Of a DNA stretch of 52,472 nucleotides, positions 8,091-17,377 are shown in pieces. The notes under the pieces were generated by a model. That model did no database searches. It was not told where the DNA came from and saw only the letters and a program-made list of their open reading frames with translations. This stretch comes from an uncultured Opitutales bacterium (GTDB lineage Bacteria > Verrucomicrobiota > Verrucomicrobiia > Opitutales > Intestinicryptomonadaceae). Within the stretch, counting starts at the first letter, position 1. Each line of letters begins with the position of its first letter. The stretch is from the NCBI GenBank assembly GCA_900547395.1, contig URGP01000017.1:1-52472 (forward strand). Direction: 5' to 3'. Position numbers and translations under genes: made by a program.

Positions 8091-8204
8091 TTAAACTTCT
8101 GCCCCTCGCATTGGTTCAAAGTTAAGCGTGCTTTGAATAATGTTTAAATATTCAATTTCGTCTTTTGTAAAAATAAAATTTAAAGTAGTTAAATTGTCTC
8201 TCAT
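8091..8204 (-). CDS. Small hypothetical protein (37 aa)
   Basis: Unrecognised minus-strand ORF, MRDNLTTLNFIFTKDEIEYL followed by NIIQSTLNFEPMRGAEV. The amphipathic segment DEIEYLNIIQSTLNF reads like real protein. It ends at a TAA within GAAGTTTAAAAC; a -1 shift at that place would continue into the 50-residue ORF downstream. It is AT-rich like that ORF and unlike the flanking eno and peptidase genes. No strong ribosome binding site is visible. It could be a true small gene, the first part of a frameshifted gene, or chance coding. Confidence 0.35.
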   Translation of the reverse strand: MRDNLTTLNFIFTKDEIEYLNIIQSTLNFEPMRGAEV

Positions 8205-8242
8205 AATCTGCAATTTTTTCGCCGCACATCGTTAATCTATGC

Positions 8243-8273
8243 AAAAAAAGCGGCTTGGCAATAGCCAAACCGC
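8243..8273 (-). terminator. Terminator of enolase
   Basis: On the minus strand a 10-bp stem (GCGGTTTGGC with GCCAAGCCGC, one G-T pair; plus-strand arms at 8250-8259 and 8264-8273) with a 4-nt loop is followed by seven T residues (8249-8243). It lies 25 nt after the eno stop. Confidence 0.9.
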
Positions 8274-8297
8274 CCAAATTGCGATATTCCAACCAAA

Positions 8298-9644
<1,347 letters not shown>

Positions 9645-9668
9645 TCAAGTTTAAGCAAAATTACTTCC

Positions 9669-9697
9669 GATGTTCTTTTATCTGTGTGATTTGTCAA
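9669..9697 (-). promoter_or_regulatory. Putative eno promoter (-35 box clear)
   Basis: On the minus strand a perfect TTGACA occupies 9697-9692. At 17-bp spacing the -10 position reads AACATC, a poor match. The leader to the eno ATG is about 50 nt and AT-rich. Only the -35 is well supported. Confidence 0.4.
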
Positions 9698-9735
9698 CAA
9701 AATAAGCGTTTTTTTGGGATATTTATTTTTTTGTT

Positions 9736-10764
9736 TTAACTTTTGCTAAGTCTTGCAAAGAGATATTGCGCCTTCTCTGAAATCGTATTTTTTGCCTTTT
9801 CGATTTCATTTTTTCGCATTTGTATGTTTTCGTTTGCGACTTTCGAGAGGTCGGAGAGGTCGTATAAAAATATTCCGCCAAGCTTTCCGCAGGATTTTTC
9901 AACGTTGTTTGGCACGGCGAGGTCCATCAGGAAAATCGGCTTGCTTTTCCTGTATTTTTCGGCGGCTTTCGCGATTTCCATATTTATGATGTGTTCGGCG
10001 TTTGAGAGGGCGAAAATTGCGATGTCGAATTTGCCGAGTTCTTCCGCGACTCTGTCAAAGCCTATTGCACTTCCCTTGACGTCGTCGGAGAGGGATTTTG
10101 CGTTTTCCCATGTCCTGCTTGAAACAGTTATGTTTTCCGCGCCCCTTGCGCACAATGCCTGGGCGACGCTTCTGCCGACTTCCCCTGAGCCCGCAAGCAA
10201 AATCTTGGTTTTTGAAACGTCTTCGAATATTCTTGACGCAACTTCCGCAGCAACCGCTCCTATTGTGGTGTTGCCGCTTCCTATTTCGGTGTTTGTCCTA
10301 ATCCATTTTGCGCACTGTATCGCCTTTTGTATTACGCGGTTTAGAACAGACTTGCAGTAGTTTTTTTCAGAGGCGAAAGCGTACGCCTTTTTGATTTGCC
10401 CCAAGATTTCAGTCTCTCCTATCATTTGGGATTTTAGCCCCGAAGCTGTTTCAAAAAGGTGGATTATCGCGTCTTTGCCTTTGAAAATTTTTGCGCTTTC
10501 CAAGAATTTTTGGGGTGGACGCACTCCGTTTAAGGTTATCGCGCCAAGGCATGCGTTAAATGTTTTTTGGGGAGAGCCCACTGCGAAAATTTCAACGCGG
10601 TTGCAAGTCGAAAGCGCGAAAATTTCGTTTATTCCAAAGTTATTTAGCGCGTTTTCGCAGGCTTCTTCAAGGAGCGTTCCCGAAAGCGAATATTCGGCTA
10701 TCATGGAGGCGTCGCATGTATCGTGCGCAATTCCGATTGAAAATATTTCGCAGTCGGGCGGCAT
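9736..10764 (-). CDS. hemA: Glutamyl-tRNA reductase (short form)
   Basis: Reduces glutamyl-tRNA to glutamate-1-semialdehyde, the first committed step of C5 tetrapyrrole synthesis. The catalytic domain is intact: STCNRVEIF with nucleophile Cys about 54, GLKSQMIGETEILGQIKKA, then the NADPH-binding segment ILLAGSGEVGRSVAQAL with VSSRTWENA. From the ATG at 10764 the protein has 342 residues, against about 420 for classical HemA; it ends soon after the start of the C-terminal helical dimerisation region (RKNEIEKAKNTISEKAQYL). A 42-residue upstream extension lies inside the preceding gene and is rejected. Only 2 nt separate it from the polyprenyl synthase gene, so the two are co-transcribed. Confidence 0.9.
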   Translation of the reverse strand: MPPDCEIFSIGIAHDTCDASMIAEYSLSGTLLEEACENALNNFGINEIFALSTCNRVEIFAVGSPQKTFNACLGAITLNGVRPPQKFLESAKIFKGKDAIIHLFETASGLKSQMIGETEILGQIKKAYAFASEKNYCKSVLNRVIQKAIQCAKWIRTNTEIGSGNTTIGAVAAEVASRIFEDVSKTKILLAGSGEVGRSVAQALCARGAENITVSSRTWENAKSLSDDVKGSAIGFDRVAEELGKFDIAIFALSNAEHIINMEIAKAAEKYRKSKPIFLMDLAVPNNVEKSCGKLGGIFLYDLSDLSKVANENIQMRKNEIEKAKNTISEKAQYLFARLSKS

Positions 10765-10766
10765 AA

Positions 10767-11741
10767 TCAGTATTTGGGCATCATTGAGCTTATTGCGTCG
10801 CAAAATTCGAGCAGCTTTTCGTTTTTGCCGACAAATTTTGCTATTGCCGCGCGCGCCTTTTCCACTTCTTTTTCGTATATTTCGGCGCACTTTTTAAATA
10901 CGCCGTTTTCCGACATCATTTGGCGCAAGTCTTGCGGGGAATGGCTCTTTAAATTTTTTGAAAGTTTCGCGCTTTCTCTTTTGGGCAGGGTTTGCAAAAG
11001 AATGATTACAGGAAGCGTCTGTTTTTCCGATATGAAATCAGTGCCCGCAGTTTTGCCCGACTGGCTTTCCGCCATGTTCCAGTCGCAAATATCGTCATAC
11101 ATTTGATATGCCCTGCCGAGGGCTTTGCCCGCTTTTTGCGCGGCTTTTGCCCATTCCGACTGCGCTCCGCATTCAAGGCTTGCGCCCAAAAAGCACGCAA
11201 ATTCAAAAAGAGATGCGGTTTTGCCTTCGATAATCGAAATGTATCTTGGCATGTCGGTTTCGCGGTTTAGGGCGAGAGTCTGCATTATTTCGCCCTGCGA
11301 AAGCGTCTTTACGACGGCTATCGCCCTTGATGAAACTTCGGGTGCGTTGCCGTCAACTGAAAGCCCCATTGCATGCGCGAAAATCGCGTCTCCAAGCAAA
11401 ATCGCTGTTCGCGCGCCGAATTTTTTGAAGATTGTCTCTTCGTCGCGCCTCAAATCGGCATTGTCGATTACGTCGTCGTGAATCAAGCTTGCAAGGTGTA
11501 TCAGTTCCACCGCCGCGGCACGTTTTTGCAACTCTTTGTCGGAATATTTTTTAGAAGGGGCCGATGAATAAACCAAAAGCGGGCGCAAATATTTGCCTTG
11601 CGGCTTTATACATTCCGCCGCCTGTTTGCGCACTTCAACATCAAAGCTTGCCGCCTGCTTTTTTAGATATGACTTCAATTCGGAAATGTGCTTTTCAAAG
11701 CTTTCCGCAAATTTTTCAAATCTGGCGTTTTGGTATTTCAT
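10767..11741 (-). CDS. Polyprenyl diphosphate synthase (trans-isoprenyl, IspB-like)
   Basis: Elongates allylic diphosphates with isopentenyl diphosphate, probably to make the side chain of a respiratory quinone. The family motifs are visible: GKYLRPLLV, first Asp-rich LIHDDVIDNADLRRDE (DDVID at about 89-93), GEIMQTL, EGKTASLFEFAC and second Asp-rich YQMYDDICDW. The 324-residue length fits long-chain all-trans synthases; chain length cannot be read. I start at the ATG at 11741, which has AAGGG 6 nt upstream, rather than at an ATG 30 nt earlier. Pairing with hemA suggests shared supply of heme and quinone for respiration, which is inference. Confidence 0.9.
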   Translation of the reverse strand: MKYQNARFEKFAESFEKHISELKSYLKKQAASFDVEVRKQAAECIKPQGKYLRPLLVYSSAPSKKYSDKELQKRAAAVELIHLASLIHDDVIDNADLRRDEETIFKKFGARTAILLGDAIFAHAMGLSVDGNAPEVSSRAIAVVKTLSQGEIMQTLALNRETDMPRYISIIEGKTASLFEFACFLGASLECGAQSEWAKAAQKAGKALGRAYQMYDDICDWNMAESQSGKTAGTDFISEKQTLPVIILLQTLPKRESAKLSKNLKSHSPQDLRQMMSENGVFKKCAEIYEKEVEKARAAIAKFVGKNEKLLEFCDAISSMMPKY

Positions 11742-11825
11742 TATGCCCTTATAAATAAAATAGTTTCTCATATTGCCGAAATTTTACAATTAAAAAAAGT
11801 TGAAAATACGACTATTTTTCTTTTG

Positions 11826-12440
11826 ATGAACAATATGCAGGACAATCCGTTATATTCGATATTGATTTTCTTTGTCGGCGCATTCTTTTTCAAAATGTGG
11901 CTCGGCGACGCGCGTCGCGGCGGCAATTCTCCGCGCTCTTTCCCGGGGGCGAGTTTTGCAGGTTATCCGATTTTAATTTTCGGCTCATTGGGCGCATTGC
12001 TGATTTTGGCGCTTGAAACCGTTTTGGAGTGCCGCCTCGGATTTTCAGGGGAGCAGAGCGAGGTAAAATTCTGGGCTGTTTTTGTCTGGATTTCGGCGGC
12101 GGTGACAGAAGAAATTATTTTTAGAGGCTACATCGTCATTCAAGACAAGGGCAGGGCGGTGCTTTATGCGGGGATTTTTGCCGCTTCGGTTTTGTTTGCG
12201 CTCTGCCATCCGTTTTTATGGGATTACACGGCTGAAAGCGGCTTTCAGTCAAATCTGACGGGGAAGGCTTTTTTCAGTACGGCGTTTATTTTTGCAAATT
12301 CTATTTGGTTTTATTTGTTGCGCTTTAATTGTTATAACAAGACGCGTTCGCTTTTGCCGTGCATGGCAGCTCACGCCGCGTACAACATAGGCGTCTTTGC
12401 GGTCAAGGCGTTTCAGGGTTTCGTTGTTTGGGAATTTTAA
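11826..12440 (+). CDS. CPBP-family intramembrane metalloprotease
   Basis: Integral membrane protein of the CPBP (CaaX protease and bacteriocin-processing, Abi) family. The signature glutamates lie in AAVTEEIIFRGYIV (EEIIFR about 95-100), the next metal-ligand histidine in ALCHPFLWD and the last in CMAAHAAYNIG. About five hydrophobic segments are seen. Substrate unknown. The start at 11826 (MNNMQDNPL) has no Shine-Dalgarno; an ATG 9 nt later is equally possible. It is divergent from the polyprenyl synthase gene and 1 nt before the dus gene, with which it is probably co-transcribed. A second CPBP protein is encoded at 44260. Confidence 0.82.
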   Translation: MNNMQDNPLYSILIFFVGAFFFKMWLGDARRGGNSPRSFPGASFAGYPILIFGSLGALLILALETVLECRLGFSGEQSEVKFWAVFVWISAAVTEEIIFRGYIVIQDKGRAVLYAGIFAASVLFALCHPFLWDYTAESGFQSNLTGKAFFSTAFIFANSIWFYLLRFNCYNKTRSLLPCMAAHAAYNIGVFAVKAFQGFVVWEF

Positions 12441-12441
12441 A

Positions 12442-13386
12442 ATGGCGGATTTTTTGAAAAGAGGGGCTTTATATCTTGCGCCGATGTCGGGATATACTGA
12501 CGCGGCGTTTAGGGAAATTGCCATGGAAAACGGAGCAGATGTATGCGTGAGCGAGTTTGTGCATGCGCGTGCCGTTCTTTCAAAAGCCCCAAAGGTCTTG
12601 GAGAAACTGCGGATAGACGTTTTGGCAAGACCCTGCGGAATACAGCTTTTCGGCGGGGACGAATTTGAAATGGCGGATGCCGCAAGCTTTGTCGAGGAAT
12701 ACGCCAAGCCTGATTTTATCGACATAAATTACGGATGCCCCGCTCCCAACGCCGTTGACGCGGGGGCGGGTTCGGCGCTTTTAAAGAATGTTCCCAAAAT
12801 GGCGGAAATCGCAAAAAAAGTTAAAGGGGCTTTAAAGAAAATTCCGCTTACCGCGAAGATGCGCACGGGATGGGGGGCTGAGAGCGTCTTGCCGAGAGCG
12901 GCGCTTGAGCTTGAAGAGGCGGGAGTGGAAGTTTTGGCAATCCACGGCAGGAGCAAAAACCAGGGCTACAAGGGAGATGCGGACTGGACTTTGATTGAGG
13001 AAACTGCCAACTGCTTGAAAATCCCCGTGATAGGCAACGGTTCTGCTGAAAAGTTGACTGCTTCGGAATTGCAAGAAAGCGCGTGTTTCGGCTTCATGGT
13101 CGGCAGGGCGGCGGTGGGAAATCCTTGGATATTCAAGGAAATCAAGGCAGGGTTAAACGGGGAATACTTTATTCCTCCGACTGCCAAAGAGCGCGTTGAA
13201 ACCGCTTTAAAATATCTTGAAAAATCTCTGCAAAACCAGGGCGATGATTCCTTAAAGGCAATCCGCGCAAACTTGATTGCCTTTATGCGCGGGCATGGCG
13301 GATTTAAAAAAATGCGTTTGGCTCTTGCAAATTCCAAAACAATCGAAGATGTTTACATGGTGTTTAAAGGTTTTTTGAATGGGTAG
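12442..13386 (+). CDS. dus: tRNA-dihydrouridine synthase (Dus family)
   Basis: Flavoenzyme reducing uridines in the tRNA D-loop using NADPH. Conserved Dus elements: APMSGYTDAAFREIA at the N-terminus, INYGCPAPNAVDAGAGSALL with the catalytic Cys, TAKMRTGW, AIHGRSKNQGYKG, VIGNGSAEKL and FMVGRAAVGNPWIFKEI. The 314-residue size is normal for the DusB-like bacterial group; which uridine it modifies cannot be told. It begins 1 nt after the CPBP gene stop and overlaps the next gene by 8 nt. Confidence 0.93.
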   Translation: MADFLKRGALYLAPMSGYTDAAFREIAMENGADVCVSEFVHARAVLSKAPKVLEKLRIDVLARPCGIQLFGGDEFEMADAASFVEEYAKPDFIDINYGCPAPNAVDAGAGSALLKNVPKMAEIAKKVKGALKKIPLTAKMRTGWGAESVLPRAALELEEAGVEVLAIHGRSKNQGYKGDADWTLIEETANCLKIPVIGNGSAEKLTASELQESACFGFMVGRAAVGNPWIFKEIKAGLNGEYFIPPTAKERVETALKYLEKSLQNQGDDSLKAIRANLIAFMRGHGGFKKMRLALANSKTIEDVYMVFKGFLNG

Positions 13387-14626
13387 GCTTTTAATATTTT
13401 TGTTTTTGGCTTTAGCTTTTGCGTCCGCGTTTTCCAAGGAAGCGCAGTCGGACTTTGATGCGGGCGTGTTCGCCTATGCCAATGAAGACTTTAAGACCGC
13501 AAAGGAGCGTCTTTTGAAAGTCGGGCAGGCAAACGATGCAAAGAGCCGCTTTGCGGATTTTCTGCTTGCTATGATAGCCGCAAAAGACGGAGACGCCGCT
13601 CTTGCGCGTTCCAAGTTTGAAAGGTGCTTCAAAAATTTGCCTGAGGGCAACGAGTTGAATTTGGCAAAGAATTTTGCGGCGTTTTGCGACATCAACGGAT
13701 TTTTCGGGTATGAGGTAGAACTTCTTGAGCCGTTTTACAAAACCCACAGGGAAATTGTCTTGTCAGACAGCATGCTTGCGTGGCGTTTTGCAAGGGCGTT
13801 AATCGAGCGCGGAAAAAACGAAGAGGCGGGGGAAGTCTTAAAGGCATTGTGGCAAAAATATTCTACCCAAAAGAATGCGGACGGGGTTGATAAAATTTTG
13901 TTCGACGAAAGGGCTTGTTCGCTTTTAAAAGATTTTGTCGCGGGCGAAAACGGCGGCGGCGCGGCGTCTGCGAGGGCTAAAATCATAAGGGGAGAGCTTG
14001 AAGGGTTGAAATTGCCGGAAGACGCGGGAATGGGGCTTGTGTTAAAATTCTTGCAGCTTAAAAAAGAAGTCGGCGAAAGCGACTTGGACAGGGCACTTGA
14101 CGAAAATTCAGAGTCTGAGTTTGCGTATGAGGCATGGTATGCGCTTGCCGTAAACATGTTTGAAGATGGGCAGTATGAAATCTCTCATTCGATGGCGGTC
14201 CGCGCGCTCAGCCTTGCGCCCGATTCTCTTGAAGACACTTGGAAAATTTACATTCTCTTAGGCGACTGCCTGCGCTTCCAAAAAAAATACAAGGAGGCGC
14301 GCGAGGAATATCTGAAAGTTTCCATGAACCGCAAAATGCAGGGCAAGCCCGCCGCAGAGGCGATTTATAAATGCGGGCTTTCGTATTTTGAGGAGGGAAA
14401 GTGGGCGAACGCCTACGAATGTTTCCAACGCGTTTTCATCGCCTATTTCGGATTTGAGGAGTGGTCGTCGCCATCGTACTATTACGGGGCTAAATCTCTG
14501 CTTGAATTGGGGGACAACGTTGGGGCTAAAAACATTCTCCGCGAATATTTGCGCCACTCTAAGCGTCAGGATTTGCCAATGTACCATAAAAACGCGGTTC
14601 TTTGGTCTAAAATAAAACTGAACTAA
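13379..14626 (+). CDS. Secreted TPR-repeat protein
   Basis: 415-residue exported protein: an N-terminal signal peptide (MGRLLIFLFLALAFASAFS, likely cut after AFS) followed by helical repeats of tetratricopeptide type, e.g. DFDAGVFAYANEDFKTAKER near the N-terminus and KKYKEAREEYLKVSM and EEGKWANAYECFQRVFIAYF near the C-terminus. Such periplasmic TPR proteins usually act as scaffolds; no catalytic motif is seen and I cannot name the function. It overlaps dus by 8 nt and ends 2 nt before ruvX. A similar TPR protein is encoded at 22465. Confidence 0.75.
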   Translation: MGRLLIFLFLALAFASAFSKEAQSDFDAGVFAYANEDFKTAKERLLKVGQANDAKSRFADFLLAMIAAKDGDAALARSKFERCFKNLPEGNELNLAKNFAAFCDINGFFGYEVELLEPFYKTHREIVLSDSMLAWRFARALIERGKNEEAGEVLKALWQKYSTQKNADGVDKILFDERACSLLKDFVAGENGGGAASARAKIIRGELEGLKLPEDAGMGLVLKFLQLKKEVGESDLDRALDENSESEFAYEAWYALAVNMFEDGQYEISHSMAVRALSLAPDSLEDTWKIYILLGDCLRFQKKYKEAREEYLKVSMNRKMQGKPAAEAIYKCGLSYFEEGKWANAYECFQRVFIAYFGFEEWSSPSYYYGAKSLLELGDNVGAKNILREYLRHSKRQDLPMYHKNAVLWSKIKLN

Positions 14627-14628
14627 AT

Positions 14629-15072
14629 ATGAAAATTTTGGGGCTTGATTACGGACACAAGAGAATAGGGCTTGCTTTTGCAGACGAGCTTGGCGTCGCA
14701 TTCCCGATACCTGCCGCGGTCGAAAACAGCGTCGAGGCGCGCCTAAACCACATCGCCCTTGAAATAGAGCGCAGAAAGCCAGATATGCTTCTAATCGGCT
14801 ATCCCTACAACATGGACGGCTCCGCAAGCCAAAAAATGAAGGAAGTCGATTCTTTCATCGAAATTTTGAAGTCGAGATTTTCCCTGCCTGTCGATACTTC
14901 CGACGAGCGTTTAAGCTCTTTTCAGGCCGAGGCGGATTTGGAGGCTTTCGCTCCTAAAAAGTCGCGAAAAAAAACTGTTGCGGCGCGCCAAAAATATAGA
15001 AGAAGCGGCGATATCGACAGCCGCGCAATCGCAATCGTATTGCAGGACTACATTGATAACCGCCCCGCGTAA
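14629..15072 (+). CDS. ruvX: RuvX/YqgF-type RNase H-fold nuclease
   Basis: Putative Holliday junction resolvase-like protein, also implicated in pre-16S rRNA processing. It has the family start GLDYGHKRIGLAFAD with the first catalytic Asp, IGYPYNMDGSASQKMKEV, the Glu-bearing DERLSSFQAEADL and the C-terminal DIDSRAIAIVLQDYI. 147 residues is normal. It starts 2 nt after the TPR gene and is 3 nt before truA, so it belongs to an RNA-maintenance operon. Confidence 0.92.
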   Translation: MKILGLDYGHKRIGLAFADELGVAFPIPAAVENSVEARLNHIALEIERRKPDMLLIGYPYNMDGSASQKMKEVDSFIEILKSRFSLPVDTSDERLSSFQAEADLEAFAPKKSRKKTVAARQKYRRSGDIDSRAIAIVLQDYIDNRPA

Positions 15073-15075
15073 ATT

Positions 15076-15819
15076 ATGCCTAAGACACGATTTAAATGCC
15101 ATTGTGCCTACGACGGCACCGATTTCAGGGGTTGGCAAAGCCAGCTTTGCGGCAACACCATACAGGATTTCATAGAGAGCAGGATTTCCGAAATTTTTTC
15201 AGAGAAAATACGGATACACGGAAGCGGCAGAACGGACGCGGGCGTCCATGCAAAGGCGCAGGTTTTTCATTTCGACGCCGAGTGGGCGCACTCCGCTGAA
15301 AACTTGCAGGCGGCTTTGCGTTCAGGGCTTCCCGCGGGAATACAGATTTTTAAAGTGTCCGTTGCCGATGTCGGCTTTCACGCAAGGTATTCGGCGCAAG
15401 GCAAGCGTTATGCCTACAATATTTTCGAGGGCTATGCGCCGCCTTACAAGTCCAGATACTTTTGGTCCATGCAAAGGCGCAGGCTCGATATTGAAAAGAT
15501 GAACGACGCGGCAGAGGTCTTGCTTGGCGAGCACGATTTTACGGCATTTTCGGCAAACAGAGGCCATGAAGAGGACAATCCCGTAAAAACTCTGCGGGTT
15601 TTGAAAATCTCGAAAAAGGGGCGCGAAATAAGGCTTTTGACGGAAGGCAGCGGGTATTTGTACAAAATGGTGCGCATAATCACGGGGGCGATGGTCGATG
15701 TCGGTCTTGGGAAGCTCTCGAAATCGGACATAGAGCGCATTTTGGAAGGGAAAAAGCGCACAAACGCATTTCAAACGGCTCCCGCTTGCGGGCTTTTTTT
15801 GGAAAAGGTCTTTTATTGA
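15076..15819 (+). CDS. truA: tRNA pseudouridine(38-40) synthase
   Basis: Isomerises uridines 38-40 in the tRNA anticodon arm. The catalytic aspartate sits in SGRTDAGVHAKAQ; other TruA landmarks are YDGTDFRGWQ, GLPAGIQIFKVSVADVGFHA, HDFTAFSANRG and YLYKMVRIITGAMVDVG. 247 residues is standard. It directly follows ruvX, 3 nt away, and the next gene starts 58 nt later. Confidence 0.95.
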   Translation: MPKTRFKCHCAYDGTDFRGWQSQLCGNTIQDFIESRISEIFSEKIRIHGSGRTDAGVHAKAQVFHFDAEWAHSAENLQAALRSGLPAGIQIFKVSVADVGFHARYSAQGKRYAYNIFEGYAPPYKSRYFWSMQRRRLDIEKMNDAAEVLLGEHDFTAFSANRGHEEDNPVKTLRVLKISKKGREIRLLTEGSGYLYKMVRIITGAMVDVGLGKLSKSDIERILEGKKRTNAFQTAPACGLFLEKVFY

Positions 15820-15877
15820 ATCCGATAAAAATTTTGTTGCGGAAATTTGCGGGAAAATGCAAAATATCCTTTAATAA

Positions 15878-16930
15878 ATGATATATTTCATATTGACAGT
15901 TTTTTTCACCCTTGCGGTGTCGGCTTTCTGTTCGCTTTTGGAGGCGATGGTTTTAAGCACGAAGCCTTCTGAAATCGAGCAGCTCAAAAAAGTATCCAAG
16001 AGAAGGGGCGAGCTTTTGGACTTGTTCGTAAAGCAGATTGACCGCACAAGCTCTGCAATCCTTTCCTTAAACACAATCGCAAACACTTTCGGCGCCACTC
16101 TCGCGGGCATTTTGTTTGCAACGCACTTGTCGAAGTATTTCCAGTCGGACATATATTCAAAATACGCCTTTCCCGCGTTGCTTACCATCGCGATTTTGAC
16201 TTTTTCGGAGATATTCCCGAAAAACATAGGCGTTTACTACCGCGCTTCTTTGCAGCCTTATTTCATATATCCGCTCTATTGGGTAAGGGTTTTGATGTAT
16301 CCGTTTTCAATTTTCATGAGCAAGCTGCTTTCAATGATAACGCGCGGAAGGCAGGTCAACAGTTCAAGCGACGACGAAATCAAACTGCTTGCCGAAAAGG
16401 GGGCGAAAGACGGTTTTCTTTCAATCCAGGAAAAAGAGCTTATTTCAAACACCCTGACTCTCGACGACACTTACATTTCGGAAATAATGACGCCGAGAAC
16501 GGTAATCGCGGCTTTGGACGAATCGCAGACTGTGGGGGAAGTTTTGTCGAGCGGCAAGGCTGTGCCTTTTGCCCGCATGCCCGTGTATAGGGAAACCATC
16601 GACAACATTGTGGGAGTCGTGCGCAGGCGCGACCTTCTGCTTGCCAAGGCAAACGACGAATATTCGCGCAAGGTCGGGGATTTTGTGAAGGAAGTCGCCT
16701 TTGTCCCCGAAAACGGAAGCTCTTTGAGCGTGCTTCGCCAGCTCATAAAAAAGCACCAGCATTTGGGAATTGTCGTTGACGAATACGGCTCCCTTACGGG
16801 CGTTGTCACTCTTGAAGATATTTTTGAGCATTTGCTTGGCTCTGAAATTTTTGAAACAGACGACATGGCTGTCGATATGCGCGAGCTTGCCTTGCGCCGA
16901 AAAAAAATGAAATCTAAAATTCAAAGGTAG
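15878..16930 (+). CDS. CNNM/CorC-family membrane protein with CBS pair
   Basis: Inner-membrane protein of the CNNM (DUF21) family, often called hemolysin-like and linked to Mg/Co efflux. The N-terminal ~150 residues hold four hydrophobic segments with the family polar motif around FCSLLEAMVLS and LSLNTIANTFGATLAG. A CBS pair follows (ISEIMTPRTVIAALDESQTV ... GIVVDEYGSLTGVVTLEDIF). The protein ends about 25 residues after the second CBS repeat (350 in total), so the usual C-terminal CorC/HlyC domain is missing; this shorter architecture occurs in the family. The ATG at 15878 lies in an AT-rich leader without Shine-Dalgarno. Confidence 0.85.
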   Translation: MIYFILTVFFTLAVSAFCSLLEAMVLSTKPSEIEQLKKVSKRRGELLDLFVKQIDRTSSAILSLNTIANTFGATLAGILFATHLSKYFQSDIYSKYAFPALLTIAILTFSEIFPKNIGVYYRASLQPYFIYPLYWVRVLMYPFSIFMSKLLSMITRGRQVNSSSDDEIKLLAEKGAKDGFLSIQEKELISNTLTLDDTYISEIMTPRTVIAALDESQTVGEVLSSGKAVPFARMPVYRETIDNIVGVVRRRDLLLAKANDEYSRKVGDFVKEVAFVPENGSSLSVLRQLIKKHQHLGIVVDEYGSLTGVVTLEDIFEHLLGSEIFETDDMAVDMRELALRRKKMKSKIQR

Positions 16931-16934
16931 AACT

Positions 16935-17171
16935 ATGGACGGGAATTCGGAAAGCAACGGGCATAAAAGCGGCGAAGTGCGCCGCGCTCTGGTTTCTTTA
17001 AAAAAGCTAAACGAAGTCGCAGGCAAGCTTCCTTCTCCCGCTGAATTTGAGGATAGGTCAACGACTCTCAAAGTCGGCTCCGTAAACATGAAGTTTGAAA
17101 AGATAAGATTTATAGGTTCCGACGGAAAAGCGGAATTCAGGTGGTCGTATTCTTCAAGAATTGTAATATAA
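16935..17171 (+). CDS. Small hypothetical protein (78 aa)
   Basis: Unrecognised cytoplasmic protein of 78 residues. The N-terminal half is polar and helical (GEVRRALVSLKKLNEVAGKL); the C-terminal half looks like beta strands (LKVGSVNMKFEKIRFIG, AEFRWSYSSRIVI). No cysteines, signal peptide or known motif. It begins 4 nt after the CNNM gene and ends 4 nt before the lipoprotein gene, and so sits inside the ruvX-rlmN operon. Confidence 0.6.
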   Translation: MDGNSESNGHKSGEVRRALVSLKKLNEVAGKLPSPAEFEDRSTTLKVGSVNMKFEKIRFIGSDGKAEFRWSYSSRIVI

Positions 17172-17175
17172 GGTT

Positions 17176-17376
17176 ATGGGCAGGTTTTTTGTTTTAATAA
17201 TTGCATTCTTTTTGGTTTCTTGCGAAAGCGTCGAGGAAGACGCGCGCAACACTCCGATAGGCAGCGTCGTTTCGGGAAAGACTAAGTCGGTTGAAAACTA
17301 TGTCGAGCGCGTCAAAAATCAAAACAGGGCGGAAAATCGGGACGTCTGGCGACCCGCTTCAAGCGAGCGTTTTTAG
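17176..17376 (+). CDS. Small lipoprotein
   Basis: A 66-residue precursor with a short hydrophobic signal and lipobox, FFVLIIAFFLVSCES, giving a mature lipid-anchored peptide from Cys15 of about 50 residues. The mature part is polar, with a basic stretch (KSVENYVERVKNQNRAENRD). No family recognised. It lies 4 nt after the preceding gene and its stop is 1 nt before the rlmN start, indicating translational coupling. Confidence 0.65.
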   Translation: MGRFFVLIIAFFLVSCESVEEDARNTPIGSVVSGKTKSVENYVERVKNQNRAENRDVWRPASSERF

Positions 17377-17377
17377 C

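Noticed and set aside
8091..8100. Programmed -1 ribosomal frameshift at the tiny-ORF joint
   Set aside because: The sequence does not give a canonical X XXY YYZ slippery heptamer in the zero frame and no stimulatory stem or internal SD is visible; sequencing error or decay is at least as likely.
7910..8297. Small structured RNA in the intergenic island
   Set aside because: Apart from the terminator stems at each end I see no compact set of helices; the tiny ORFs explain the stretch better.
10765..10890. Extended N-terminus for hemA
   Set aside because: The extension lies wholly inside the upstream polyprenyl synthase gene and is basic low-complexity sequence; the ATG 2 nt after that gene fits the family start.
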